From Chromatiales bacterium 21-64-14 (lineage in GTDB: Bacteria; Pseudomonadota; Gammaproteobacteria; 21-64-14): 43,741 bases of DNA. Positions 26,540 to 35,025 of the stretch are shown here, piece by piece. The notes below the pieces were generated by a model. That model ran no database searches. It was not told the DNA's origin and saw only the letters and a program-made list of their open reading frames with translations. Every line of letters starts with the position of its first letter. Position 1 is the stretch's first letter. A program made the translations under genes and the position numbers. The stretch is taken from assembly GCA_002255365.1 (NCBI GenBank), contig NCBI01000033.1, positions 1-43,741 on the forward strand, read 5' to 3'.

Positions 26540-27562
26540 ATGCAGATAGCCATGGTAGGTCTCGGGCGCATGGGTGCCAACATGGTCCGCAGGCTGCTGC
26601 GCGCCGGTCATCAGTGCGTGGTCTACGACCGCAGCGCCGCGACGGTCAAGGCGCTGGAACAGGAAGGCGCCACCGGCGCCGCCTCGTTGAAAGACCTGGT
26701 GGCGGCACTGAAAACACCCCGGGCGGTGTGGATGATGCTTCCGGTGGCCATCGTCGATAGCATGATCCAGGAACTTGCCCCGCTGCTGAAAACCGGCGAC
26801 GTGGTGATCGACGGCGGCAATTCCTACTACCGGGACGACATCCGGCGCGCCGGGGCGCTGGCAGAGCACGGTCTGCGCTATCTCGACGTGGGCGTCAGCG
26901 GCGGCGTCTGGGGGCTGGAGCGGGGATATTGCCTGATGATCGGCGGCGACGGCGCCGCGGTGGAACACCTCACGCCGATATTCTCCGCCCTGGCCCCCGG
27001 GGTGAAAACCGCCGCGCCCACGCCGGCCCGGGGCGGCAAAGGCGGACCGGCCACCGAAGGCTATCTGCACTGCGGACCGGTTGGCGCGGGCCATTTCGTG
27101 AAGATGGTCCATAACGGCATCGAGTACGGCATGATGGCCGCGCTGGCGGAGGGGCTGGACGTGCTCAAGCACGCCAACGTGGGCAAACAGGGATTCGAGC
27201 ACGATGCGGAGACCTCCCCGCTGCAACACCCGGAGGCCTATCAGTACGACCTGGATCTGACCGAGATCACCGAGCTGTGGCGGCGCGGGACGGTCATCTC
27301 CTCCTGGCTGCTGGACCTGACCGCCGACGCGCTCGCCGCCAATCCCACGCTGGAGGGATTTTCCGGGCGCGTCTCGGATTCCGGCGAAGGCCGCTGGACG
27401 GTGTTGGCGGCAGTGGAATCCGGCACCCCGGCACCGGTGCTCACCACCGCGCTGTTCGAGCGTTTCTCTTCCCGCAATGAAGGACGCTTCGCGGCCCAGG
27501 TGCTTTCTGCCATGCGCGCCGGGTTCGGCGGCCACCAGGAAAAACCCGGCGGCGGGGGCTGA
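26540..27562 (+). CDS. gnd: 6-phosphogluconate dehydrogenase, short decarboxylating form
   Basis: 340 residues, the short class (about 300-340) rather than the 470-residue class. N-terminal Rossmann motif MVGLGRMGANMVRRLL, the sequence VIDGGNSYYRDD, the signature DVGVSGGVWGLERGYCLMIGG, and the catalytic Lys-Asn pair in HFVKMVHNGIEYGMM. It converts 6-phosphogluconate to ribulose 5-phosphate and CO2 in the cytoplasm; short forms are often NAD-linked. The ATG at 26540 follows AGGAGGACGAC. It stands alone, with no zwf or pgl beside it. Confidence 0.93.
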   Translation: MQIAMVGLGRMGANMVRRLLRAGHQCVVYDRSAATVKALEQEGATGAASLKDLVAALKTPRAVWMMLPVAIVDSMIQELAPLLKTGDVVIDGGNSYYRDDIRRAGALAEHGLRYLDVGVSGGVWGLERGYCLMIGGDGAAVEHLTPIFSALAPGVKTAAPTPARGGKGGPATEGYLHCGPVGAGHFVKMVHNGIEYGMMAALAEGLDVLKHANVGKQGFEHDAETSPLQHPEAYQYDLDLTEITELWRRGTVISSWLLDLTADALAANPTLEGFSGRVSDSGEGRWTVLAAVESGTPAPVLTTALFERFSSRNEGRFAAQVLSAMRAGFGGHQEKPGGGG

Positions 27563-27599
27563 GACCAGCCGCTACGCGGGTCGGCGGCTCGGGAACGGG

Positions 27600-28160
27600 T
27601 TACACCTTAGGGATAAACCGCAGCGCCGCGCCGTTGTTGCACCAGCGTTGGCCGGTGGGCTGCGGACCGTCGTCGAAGACATGGCCCTGATGCCCGCCGC
27701 AACGCACGCAATGGTACTCGGTGCGCGGCAGTATCAGCTTGTAATCCTTCGTGGTGGCGAGATGGCTGGGGATGTGGGTAAAGAAGCTCGGCCACCCGGT
27801 ACCGCTGTCGAACTTCATCGCGGAGGTGAACAGCGGGAGGCCGCAGCCGGCGCAGGCGTAGACACCCGCGCGCTTCTCCTCGTTGAGCGGGCTGGAGAAG
27901 GGCCGCTCGGTGCCCTCCTCGCGCAGCACACGGAACGCAAGGTCATCCAGGCTCGCTTTCCATTGCGCCGTGGACTTGTGTATCGGCGCGACGGAAAGCG
28001 CCACGTCCGCGCCCGGCGCCAGCAGGGCTGTCCAATCTGCGCGCATCTCGTCCAAGGAGGGCCCTCCCGCGGCGGCGAACGCCGGCATGCGCGCCCGCCC
28101 CGTCCATAGGATCGCCAAGGAGGCGGCCGCAATGCCGAAGATGAAGCCGCGCCGTTTCAT
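27600..28160 (-). CDS. msrB: peptide-methionine (R)-S-oxide reductase, exported
   Basis: 186 residues. The N-terminus MKRRGFIFGIAAASLAILWT is a Tat- or Sec-type signal, possibly an uncleaved anchor, so the enzyme probably repairs oxidised methionine in the periplasm. The MsrB domain (about 55-184) has the two zinc CxxC pairs (CAGC, CVRCGG), FDSGTGWPSF and HVFDDGPQPTG. The catalytic Cys is in RWCNNGAALRF, where many MsrB proteins have RYCINSASL. It converges on gnd with 37 bases between stops. Confidence 0.9.
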   Translation of the reverse strand: MKRRGFIFGIAAASLAILWTGRARMPAFAAAGGPSLDEMRADWTALLAPGADVALSVAPIHKSTAQWKASLDDLAFRVLREEGTERPFSSPLNEEKRAGVYACAGCGLPLFTSAMKFDSGTGWPSFFTHIPSHLATTKDYKLILPRTEYHCVRCGGHQGHVFDDGPQPTGQRWCNNGAALRFIPKV

Positions 28161-28499
28161 GATGTCGGTGCGCCTGCCCGCCTGCGCTCGAACACCGGGG
28201 CCGCCCGGTCACGGGCGGCAACCCGAAACAGTCTACTCCCATCCGAGCGCCTGCACAGCGCGGCGCCATCCCCTGATTCCATGGGTCGAGTCACCAAAGT
28301 ATGGCGCGCAACCCCAGCTATCCCGCGCCGCGCGGGCGAGCTCCGGATCCGGCGTGCCCGACACCGCCGCGGCGGCGCCGTCTTTTGAGGCCCGCCGGGA
28401 TCCGCTACACTCGCCCTACGGGCCTGCGCCCGGGCGCATCTCCGATCCGACCCCACCCCCCCGGCCGGCCGCGCGCCGGACACCGAATCAGGAGGCGGC
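28161..28499. other. 339-bp divergent intergenic region
   Basis: Between msrB and gloA. GC-rich; nothing beyond the gloA ribosome site (AGGAGG, 28490-28495) was recognised. Confidence 0.4.
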
Positions 28500-28889
28500 A
28501 TGCGTATTCTCCACACCATGATCCGGGTCGGCGACCTGGACCGTTCCATTCGCTTCTACACCCAGGTGCTTGGCATGAAACTGCTGCGCCGGAAGGACTA
28601 TCCGGACGGCAAGTTTACCTTGGCGTTCGTAGGTTATGGGGAAGAGTCGGACCACACGGTGATCGAGCTGACCTACAACTGGAACGTGGAGCGCTATCAG
28701 CTCGGTGACGCCTTCGGTCATCTGGCCATCGAGGTGGAAGACGTGTATCAAGCCGCCGAGAAGATCCGCGCACACGGTACCCGCATCCTGCGCGAGCCAG
28801 GTCCCATGAACGCCGGGACCACGGTCATCGCCTTCGTCGAGGACCCGGACGGCTATTCCATCGAATTGATCGGGCGCAAGGCCCCCTGA
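28500..28889 (+). CDS. gloA: lactoylglutathione lyase (glyoxalase I)
   Basis: 129 residues, a single-module Ni-type glyoxalase I that converts the methylglyoxal-glutathione adduct to S-lactoylglutathione. Metal ligands His5, Glu56, His74 and Glu122 sit at the same positions as in E. coli GloA. The signatures [20 protein letters not shown] and [11 protein letters not shown] are intact. The ATG at 28500 follows CAGGAGGCGGC. The downstream DedA gene starts 145 bases later in the same direction. Confidence 0.95.
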   Translation: MRILHTMIRVGDLDRSIRFYTQVLGMKLLRRKDYPDGKFTLAFVGYGEESDHTVIELTYNWNVERYQLGDAFGHLAIEVEDVYQAAEKIRAHGTRILREPGPMNAGTTVIAFVEDPDGYSIELIGRKAP

Positions 28890-29034
28890 AGGGCGCCACG
28901 CGGATCGGGCTCGGCGGGGGCGCGAACGCGGCGTTCTCGGCGGCGCCGTCGCACGCCCCGGCGATGGACCGTGTCGGCGCGCGCCAGCGCGCGAATGACG
29001 GACGCCATGGGCGCATCCCGGATACAATCCCACC

Positions 29035-29661
29035 ATGATCGACAAGACCCTGACGCTGCTGGCCGGGTTCATCCTATCGACCATCTCCCACCTGGGCTAT
29101 GGCGGCATCGTGTTGCTGATGGGGGTGGAGAGCGCCTGCATTCCACTGCCGTCGGAAATCATCCTGCCGTTTTCCGGCTATCTGGTCTATCAGGGTGAGA
29201 TGAACCTCTGGCTGGTGGGACTGGCGGGGGCGGTGGGCTGCGTGCTCGGCTCCCTGGTGGCCTATTACGCCGGGGTATGGGGCGGACGCCCGGCCCTGGA
29301 AAAATACGGCCGCTACCTGCTGATCTCCCAACGCGACCTGGCGTTGGCGGACCGCTGGTTCCAGCGCCATGGGGGTATCACGATCTTCGCCGGCCGGCTC
29401 CTGCCGGTAATCCGGACCTTCATCGCGCTGCCCGCCGGGGTGGCGCGCATGAACCTGACCCGGTTCGTTCTCTATACCTTCGCCGGATCCCTGCTATGGA
29501 GCCTGGGGCTGGCCTGGATCGGCATGAAGCTGGGGGAGCACTGGGATACGCTGGGCGGCTATTTTCATCGCTTCGACGCGCTGATTGGCATCGCACTGCT
29601 GGCCGGTGCCGGCTGGTACGGTGTCCGTCATCTGCGGGATACGAGGGCTGGGAACGGTTGA
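29035..29661 (+). CDS. DedA/VTT-domain membrane protein
   Basis: 208 residues with about five hydrophobic segments. The first half has GVESACIPLPSEIILPFSGYL. The central SNARE-associated signature is FAGRLLPVIRTFIALPAGVARM, with the conserved Arg residues of DedA transporters. Recent work links DedA proteins to undecaprenyl-phosphate or phospholipid flipping and to envelope homeostasis; which applies here is unknown. Start at ATG 29035; no strong ribosome site is seen. Confidence 0.9.
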   Translation: MIDKTLTLLAGFILSTISHLGYGGIVLLMGVESACIPLPSEIILPFSGYLVYQGEMNLWLVGLAGAVGCVLGSLVAYYAGVWGGRPALEKYGRYLLISQRDLALADRWFQRHGGITIFAGRLLPVIRTFIALPAGVARMNLTRFVLYTFAGSLLWSLGLAWIGMKLGEHWDTLGGYFHRFDALIGIALLAGAGWYGVRHLRDTRAGNG

Positions 29662-29849
29662 AATGGCGCCCACGCCCTATGGGCCGCCAGCCAGTGGTCC
29701 ACTGGCGACGCTGATGTCGCCGCCGCAGAACGAGCGGTTGCCAGAACCGTCCGGCATGCCGTCGCGACGGACACCGGGAGCACACCCACTCCGGATCGCC
29801 ACCCTGGGACAGACCGCGACCGCGCGGACCTGATCCCCAGCGCCGCGCC

Positions 29850-32777
29850 TCACCCCCGTGGGACGTCGGCCGCCAGCCCCGCATCCCGCAACCAAGCCGC
29901 AAACTGCTCGTCTGGCAACGGCCTGCTGATGTGATATCCCTGGGCGACGTCACAGCCGAAGTCCACGAGGCGGTCCCAGGTGGCTTGGTCTTCAACGCCT
30001 TCGGCCACCACCTTGAGGCCGAGGTCATGGGCCAAGTCGATGGTCGAACGCACGATCGCCTCCGAATCGGCGTTGGTCAGCATCTCGAGGACAAACGATT
30101 TGTCGATCTTCACGGCATCCACCGGGAGCTTCCTGAGGTATCCCAGGGAGGAATAGCCAGTCCCAAAGTCGTCGATGAACAACGCGATCCCCATATCGCT
30201 CAGCCGTACGAGAATGTCCCAAGCGGTATCCGGGTCGTCCATGATCGCACTTTCCGTCACCTCCAACTCCAACCATCCGGCCCCCGCATTGTGCGCCGCT
30301 GAGAGCCGCCGGACCTTATCCACCAGCGCCGGGTCGCGCAGGTTGCGCGCCGAGAGGTTCGCGGCGACCGCAATCCCCAGGCCCGCCGCACGCCAAACCG
30401 CGGTCTGGCGCGCGACTTCGCCTAGCACCCAGTCGGTAAGCGGATTGATCAGGCCGGTTTGCTCGGCCAGAGGAATGAACTCGTCTGGAGGTATCATGCC
30501 GCGCCGGGGATGAAACCAGCGGATCAACGCCTCAGCGCCGCAGACCATTCCGGTCTTGAATCCGACCTTCGGCTGATAGTACAGGGTCATCTGACCCTCT
30601 TCGATGGCCCGCCTGAGTTCGCTGGCGAGGGCCAGGCGCTGACGGCTGTCCTTGCCCTGCGCCGGATCGTAGAATGCGTGGCGGCTACCCAACTTCTTCG
30701 CCTGATTCATCGCGATATCGCCGTTGCGGATCAGGTGCGTCGCCTCGGTGCCATGCTCGGGTGCCAGGGTAATGCCGACTGCTGCGCTCACCGACAACAC
30801 GAGATCGCTCAACGCGAGCGGTGCATCCAGTGCGTCCAGGATCCGCAGCGCGGCCTGAACCGCGTAGGCCGCGTCCCGGCCGGGAAGCAGCACTGCGAAT
30901 TCGTCGCCGCGCAGGCGCGCGATCATCTCGCTCTCCGCCATGACGCTGCACAGCCGCTCCCCGACCTTTTTCAGTACGAGATCCCCCTGATCGAAACCCA
31001 AAGCGTCGTTGATCTCGCGCAGACGATCGATGCCCACCAGTAGCAACGCCAATGGTGACCGCCCGGTATCCGGCGCCCGCAGGATCTGCTGAAGCCGCTC
31101 CTGAAGGTTGATATGGTTGGCAAGGCCGGTAAGCTGATCGTAGTAGGCCATGTGGCGGATGGTTTCATGGGCCCGGTCATGATTCGCGCGGGTGCGCAGC
31201 GTCGCGATCCCGAAGGCAAGATCCTGGGCCGCCTCCGCCAGCAGGTCCATTTCCTCCTCATCGAAGGCATCCGCGCTCATGGAGTAGATCACCAGTATAC
31301 CGAGCACTTGGCCGTCCCCATGGAGCGGGAAGGCGCCCGCTGCGGCGTACCCGCAGCGGGTAAACATTTCCCGCCAGGGCGCGAATCGCCGGTCGGTCAC
31401 GATGTTCTGTGCCACACAAGGTAGGCCACTGCGGATCGCCATTCCCGCCGGACCGTGTCCGTGATCCGAATTTCCCCAGCTGACCCGGATCGAACTGGCC
31501 AAGGCCGCCAGACCGCCCTCGAAGCCCGCCTGCGCTACGAGGCGCACCGTCTTTTCCTGATCGTGCTCCACGTACCCCACCCAAGCGCACGGATAGACGC
31601 CAACCTCCACGATGATCCGGCACATCTCCACCAGCAGGGACTGCTCATCCGTGGCGCGGACCATGATCCGGTTCCCGGCACTGAGGGTTTTCCGGGCGCG
31701 ATGCACCCGCTGCAGGGCACTCGCCATGTCGTCGAAGGATCGGGCAAGCTGCCCCAGCTCCCCTGGACCATGGGACAAGCCGGTACGGGCACCCAGGTCG
31801 CCGGCTCCGAGCCGGCGGGCCGCCGCCGAAAGGAGGTTGACCGGACGCAGCACGAACAGCACGCTGCCCACCCAAGCGGACAGCAGCGCCAGGATCACTG
31901 CCAGGAGCAGGAGCGCGATTCCGCGCACGAAGTCTTTCCTGGCGCCGGCGAAGGCCACCGCCTCGGGGATTCCGACGCTCACATAGGCGCTGCGCGAAGA
32001 GCTGTCGCGCAGGGGTGCGAAGGCATAGAGGCGCAGGATCCCCTCCGGGCCCACGACCTTAGCAAGGCCGATATCGGGGTGCGCGAGGATGGCGTCGAAC
32101 AACGCGGAGCCCCGTATCGAGCGGCCCACCTCCCGTGCCGCCTTCGGATACGCCGCCAGGACCGTGCCCTGGCTGTCCGTGACCGTCACGACGGAACCGG
32201 CGGGTAGGGCGGTGCCGATGATCAGACGTCTGAGCCATGACAGATTCACGGCCGCGAACACCACGGCCTCCACTCGGCCCTTGGAGTCGAAGATGGGATA
32301 GCCAAAGTTGATGGCACTGCTGCCCGTAATCCGTCCAACCTGATAATCCCCGATCCCGAAACCTCGCGAACGGAGCGCATGGCGGAAGTAGCGGCGATCG
32401 GCAATATTCACCGGGTGGCTCAGGGGAAGCGCGCTACAGTACATCTGCCCGTCCGGGGTGGCCACGCCGAAGTTGGCGTAATAGGGATAGGGCTCACGCA
32501 AGGCTGCGAGGGTCTGGTGACAAGCGGCGGCACTGCTCGCGGGTTTTAGCACGGGCAGTTGCGAAAAGGTAATCAGCAGTTGACGCGTGGCCGCGATCAA
32601 CTGATTCTGCTCCGCGGCTGCCAGCCGCACGACGCCCAAGGCCTGGTGCTCGGCGTTGCGCGCCGCCCGGTGCTGATCGCGGACCGCGGTATAGAACATC
32701 AACGCGAAGGCCGGAACCACCGCCAACAATACCAGCAGCAACAAGCGTCCACGTAGGCCAGTGGTATAACGGCGCAT
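29850..32777 (-). CDS. membrane sensor with HAMP, GAF, GGDEF and EAL domains
   Basis: 975 residues from ATG 32777 (GGGAAG upstream); the frame extends further but without coding character. Two membrane helices (about 10-30 and 285-310) flank a periplasmic dCache-like sensor. A HAMP segment (about 310-365), a GAF domain (about 375-530), GGDEF (about 545-710) and EAL (about 725-965) follow. The cyclase motif is RGDEF, first Gly replaced by Arg, a variant compatible with activity. The EAL domain keeps EALIRW, ANLS, EVTES, IDDFGTGYSSLGYL, KIDKSFV and AEGVED, so it probably degrades c-di-GMP. It shares its layout with the incomplete gene at 41723. Confidence 0.92.
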   Translation of the reverse strand: MRRYTTGLRGRLLLLVLLAVVPAFALMFYTAVRDQHRAARNAEHQALGVVRLAAAEQNQLIAATRQLLITFSQLPVLKPASSAAACHQTLAALREPYPYYANFGVATPDGQMYCSALPLSHPVNIADRRYFRHALRSRGFGIGDYQVGRITGSSAINFGYPIFDSKGRVEAVVFAAVNLSWLRRLIIGTALPAGSVVTVTDSQGTVLAAYPKAAREVGRSIRGSALFDAILAHPDIGLAKVVGPEGILRLYAFAPLRDSSSRSAYVSVGIPEAVAFAGARKDFVRGIALLLLAVILALLSAWVGSVLFVLRPVNLLSAAARRLGAGDLGARTGLSHGPGELGQLARSFDDMASALQRVHRARKTLSAGNRIMVRATDEQSLLVEMCRIIVEVGVYPCAWVGYVEHDQEKTVRLVAQAGFEGGLAALASSIRVSWGNSDHGHGPAGMAIRSGLPCVAQNIVTDRRFAPWREMFTRCGYAAAGAFPLHGDGQVLGILVIYSMSADAFDEEEMDLLAEAAQDLAFGIATLRTRANHDRAHETIRHMAYYDQLTGLANHINLQERLQQILRAPDTGRSPLALLLVGIDRLREINDALGFDQGDLVLKKVGERLCSVMAESEMIARLRGDEFAVLLPGRDAAYAVQAALRILDALDAPLALSDLVLSVSAAVGITLAPEHGTEATHLIRNGDIAMNQAKKLGSRHAFYDPAQGKDSRQRLALASELRRAIEEGQMTLYYQPKVGFKTGMVCGAEALIRWFHPRRGMIPPDEFIPLAEQTGLINPLTDWVLGEVARQTAVWRAAGLGIAVAANLSARNLRDPALVDKVRRLSAAHNAGAGWLELEVTESAIMDDPDTAWDILVRLSDMGIALFIDDFGTGYSSLGYLRKLPVDAVKIDKSFVLEMLTNADSEAIVRSTIDLAHDLGLKVVAEGVEDQATWDRLVDFGCDVAQGYHISRPLPDEQFAAWLRDAGLAADVPRG

Positions 32778-33401
32778 GCCGGGGGCTTCCCTTTTTTCTT
32801 TAAATACCGTTCCCGGGCCAACAACAGCAACATACATGCCATCCGGCGGGCCTCGGAGCGGCGCCAGGACCATCCTTGATACCCGATATAAAATCAATTA
32901 CTTACAAACTACCTACCGGCGGCCGCATAAGCTGATCCCAAGAAGCGGCACGCCCGCCGTGATGGTGACCTCCTCCCCGGCCGGGCCAACCCCGGTCACC
33001 CGCTCCGAGCGACGGTTTTACGGCGCTGCGCCTAAACTACACTGCGCACTCCCGAGGCGCCAGCAGACGGATGGACAAACGCCAGCGCACCCCTGACGAC
33101 ATCGATGCGGGGGCGCAGCGCGTACCCGCGCCGGCCGCGCGCCGTGGGAACCCTGCAAGAGACGCCAGCTGGACACCCTGGCTGTCCTTGTACGACGCGG
33201 AATGGAAACCTGCCAACGAACGCTACGAATAACTACGCCCGCGCGGCTTGGGTCCCCTGCGCACCCGGAGACCCCGCCGCCGTGTTGCATCCGCGAGTGG
33301 TGGCGGCGTCGCAGTTTACCCCTCGACCGCGACCGCGGCCCGGCCGTCACCTCTCCGGATCGCTCGTCCCGCCGGAAAAGCACCGCTGCCCAAAAAAAAC
33401 C

Positions 33402-33471
33402 TACTAGTCTGTCCTGGTTACCTAAGACCCGTTTTGATCCAGATCAAACCGATGTCCGCCTCAGACTAGTA
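33402..33471. repeat. inverted repeat framing the FNR box
   Basis: Arms TACTAGTCTG (33402-33411) and CAGACTAGTA (33462-33471) are perfect complements, with 50 bases between. The centre (33436.5) is four bases from the centre of the FNR box. It may bind a second regulator or form a cruciform. Confidence 0.6.
33434..33447 (+). promoter_or_regulatory. perfect FNR/ANR box upstream of coxBAC
   Basis: TTGAT-CCAG-ATCAA, 320 bases before coxB. If centred at -41.5, transcription would begin near 33482 with a -10 of TACAGT (33470-33475, four of six). That arrangement would activate. If another promoter is used the site could repress, as is usual for aa3-type oxidases. The direction of control cannot be settled from sequence. 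Confidence 0.65.
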
Positions 33472-33766
33472 CAGTCCCTACTCGCCGTGTTCAGCGTCAG
33501 GTGGGTGCGGAATCGTTGCGTTCGGCAAACGCAGAGCGGCCAAGGGAGCATCGTGCCAGTCACCGACCCCGGTTTTGCCGCGCTCGATGTCCTTGCAAGA
33601 GGGGGCATAAAGTTGAATGGGCTGGACGCACGCGACAACGGCCGAGTCCGTGGAGCAACCGGATAAGCACAACACCCTACGATCACGACCATTTGTGGCG
33701 TCTTCTCCCCCGGACGCCCGGTATGGCCGTGTCCGTGCAGACCAGATTTACACGAAGGGAAAAATC

Positions 33767-34990
33767 ATGGCATCGAAAAGACTGCTTGCATCCATCGGCG
33801 CGGTGCTTGCTATCGGTACCCTATCGGCGCCAACCGCAAGCGCTAGATATTTCTTCAACTTCCCGTCGCCGGTAACACCAATCGCCCATGAGGTGCTATT
33901 TATCCATGATCTGTTCCTTGCCATTATTACGGTCATATTCGCCGGGGCAATCAGCGTACTGTTCTATTCTCTGTTCACGCACCGGAAAAGCAAGAACTAT
34001 ACGCCAGCAACATTTACAAAACCGACCACGAAAAAGCAATGGGCGTGGAGCTTCGTTCCGGTCCTGACCCTGATATTCATAGATTATGTGGTTTTGGGAA
34101 TCCCCGCCCTGCATTCCATTTTGGCCCTCGCGAACACGCGCGATGACAAACTGGTTGTTGTGGTAACCGCGAGCCAGTGGAAGTGGCATTACGCCTATCC
34201 GGCGTACGGGATCCAGTTTACCAGTACGCTATCAACCCCCATGGATGAAGTGTATGGCAATGCACCAAAGGACCGACATTTCCTGCTGGAGGTCGATCAC
34301 CCACTGGTGCTGCCGACCAACGAAAAGGTTTTGATCGTATTGAAGTCCGCAGATGTGATCCATAGCTTTTGGGTCCCCGCCTTTGGAATAAAACAGGACG
34401 CTGTGCCGGGGTACCTCAGAAAGACATGGGTAAACATCCAAAAGCCCGGGGTCTATCGCGGACAGTGCGCAGAGCTCTGCGGCGTCGGTCATGCCTTCAT
34501 GCCGATCGTCGTGGACGCGAGAACCCCGGCCGCCTTCACCAGATGGGTGGCATCGGAACGCGCGGCAGCGGGAGTCGCGCGCGAGGCCGCGGAAAAAGTC
34601 TGGACAAAAGAAGCGCTCATGGCCAATGGAAAACGGGTGTTCGACAGCAACTGCGCGGCCTGCCATCAACCCAACGGGCTGGGAATTCCCGGTACGTTTC
34701 CTCCGATCGCCACCGAACATCCGTTTTCGGCATCCAAGGAGATGCTCTCTGACCTAATGAAGCGCGGATTTTACCGCGCTGGCCGCATCACGGAAGGCCC
34801 CATCGCGAGTCACATCGAAATCGTCATGCACGGTATCCCGGGCACTCCGATGCCCGCGTTCGAATCACAACTCAGCGACACCGACATTGCTTCGGTCATC
34901 ACATTTGAGCGAAATGCATTCGGCAATCACACCGGACAAGTCGTTCAGCCGGCGAGCATAAAGGCGCTTCGCTCCAAAAAGGTTAGATAG
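33767..34990 (+). CDS. coxB: cytochrome c oxidase subunit II with fused cytochrome c domain
   Basis: 407 residues. Signal peptide (cleavage near residue 26), two membrane helices (about 45-70 and 95-120), then the periplasmic CuA domain. The CuA ligands are complete: His199, Cys234, Glu236, Cys238, His242 and Met245 (CAELCGVGHAFM). The electron-entry aromatic patch is QWKWHYAYP (137-145). A C-terminal class I cytochrome c (about 280-390) has CAACH (296-300) and a likely Met360 ligand, making this a caa3-type subunit. The ATG at 33767 follows GAAGGGAAAA. It is the first gene of coxB-coxA-coxC. The substrate is probably a high-potential cytochrome or copper protein. Confidence 0.93.
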   Translation: MASKRLLASIGAVLAIGTLSAPTASARYFFNFPSPVTPIAHEVLFIHDLFLAIITVIFAGAISVLFYSLFTHRKSKNYTPATFTKPTTKKQWAWSFVPVLTLIFIDYVVLGIPALHSILALANTRDDKLVVVVTASQWKWHYAYPAYGIQFTSTLSTPMDEVYGNAPKDRHFLLEVDHPLVLPTNEKVLIVLKSADVIHSFWVPAFGIKQDAVPGYLRKTWVNIQKPGVYRGQCAELCGVGHAFMPIVVDARTPAAFTRWVASERAAAGVAREAAEKVWTKEALMANGKRVFDSNCAACHQPNGLGIPGTFPPIATEHPFSASKEMLSDLMKRGFYRAGRITEGPIASHIEIVMHGIPGTPMPAFESQLSDTDIASVITFERNAFGNHTGQVVQPASIKALRSKKVR

Positions 34991-35025
34991 TCTCCACGAA
35001 TGTCCGATTGCGGAGGATCGTAGCA

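Larger units (their letters stand above)
32778..33766. other. 989-bp intergenic region upstream of the oxidase operon
   Basis: Divergent region between the sensor gene and coxB. Contains a perfect FNR box inside a 10-bp inverted repeat (33402-33471). Translations of the remaining open frames have no recognisable protein features. Confidence 0.6.

Noticed and set aside
26285..27535. 416-codon frame antisense to gnd
   Set aside because: Shadow of gnd; the translation has no recognisable domains.
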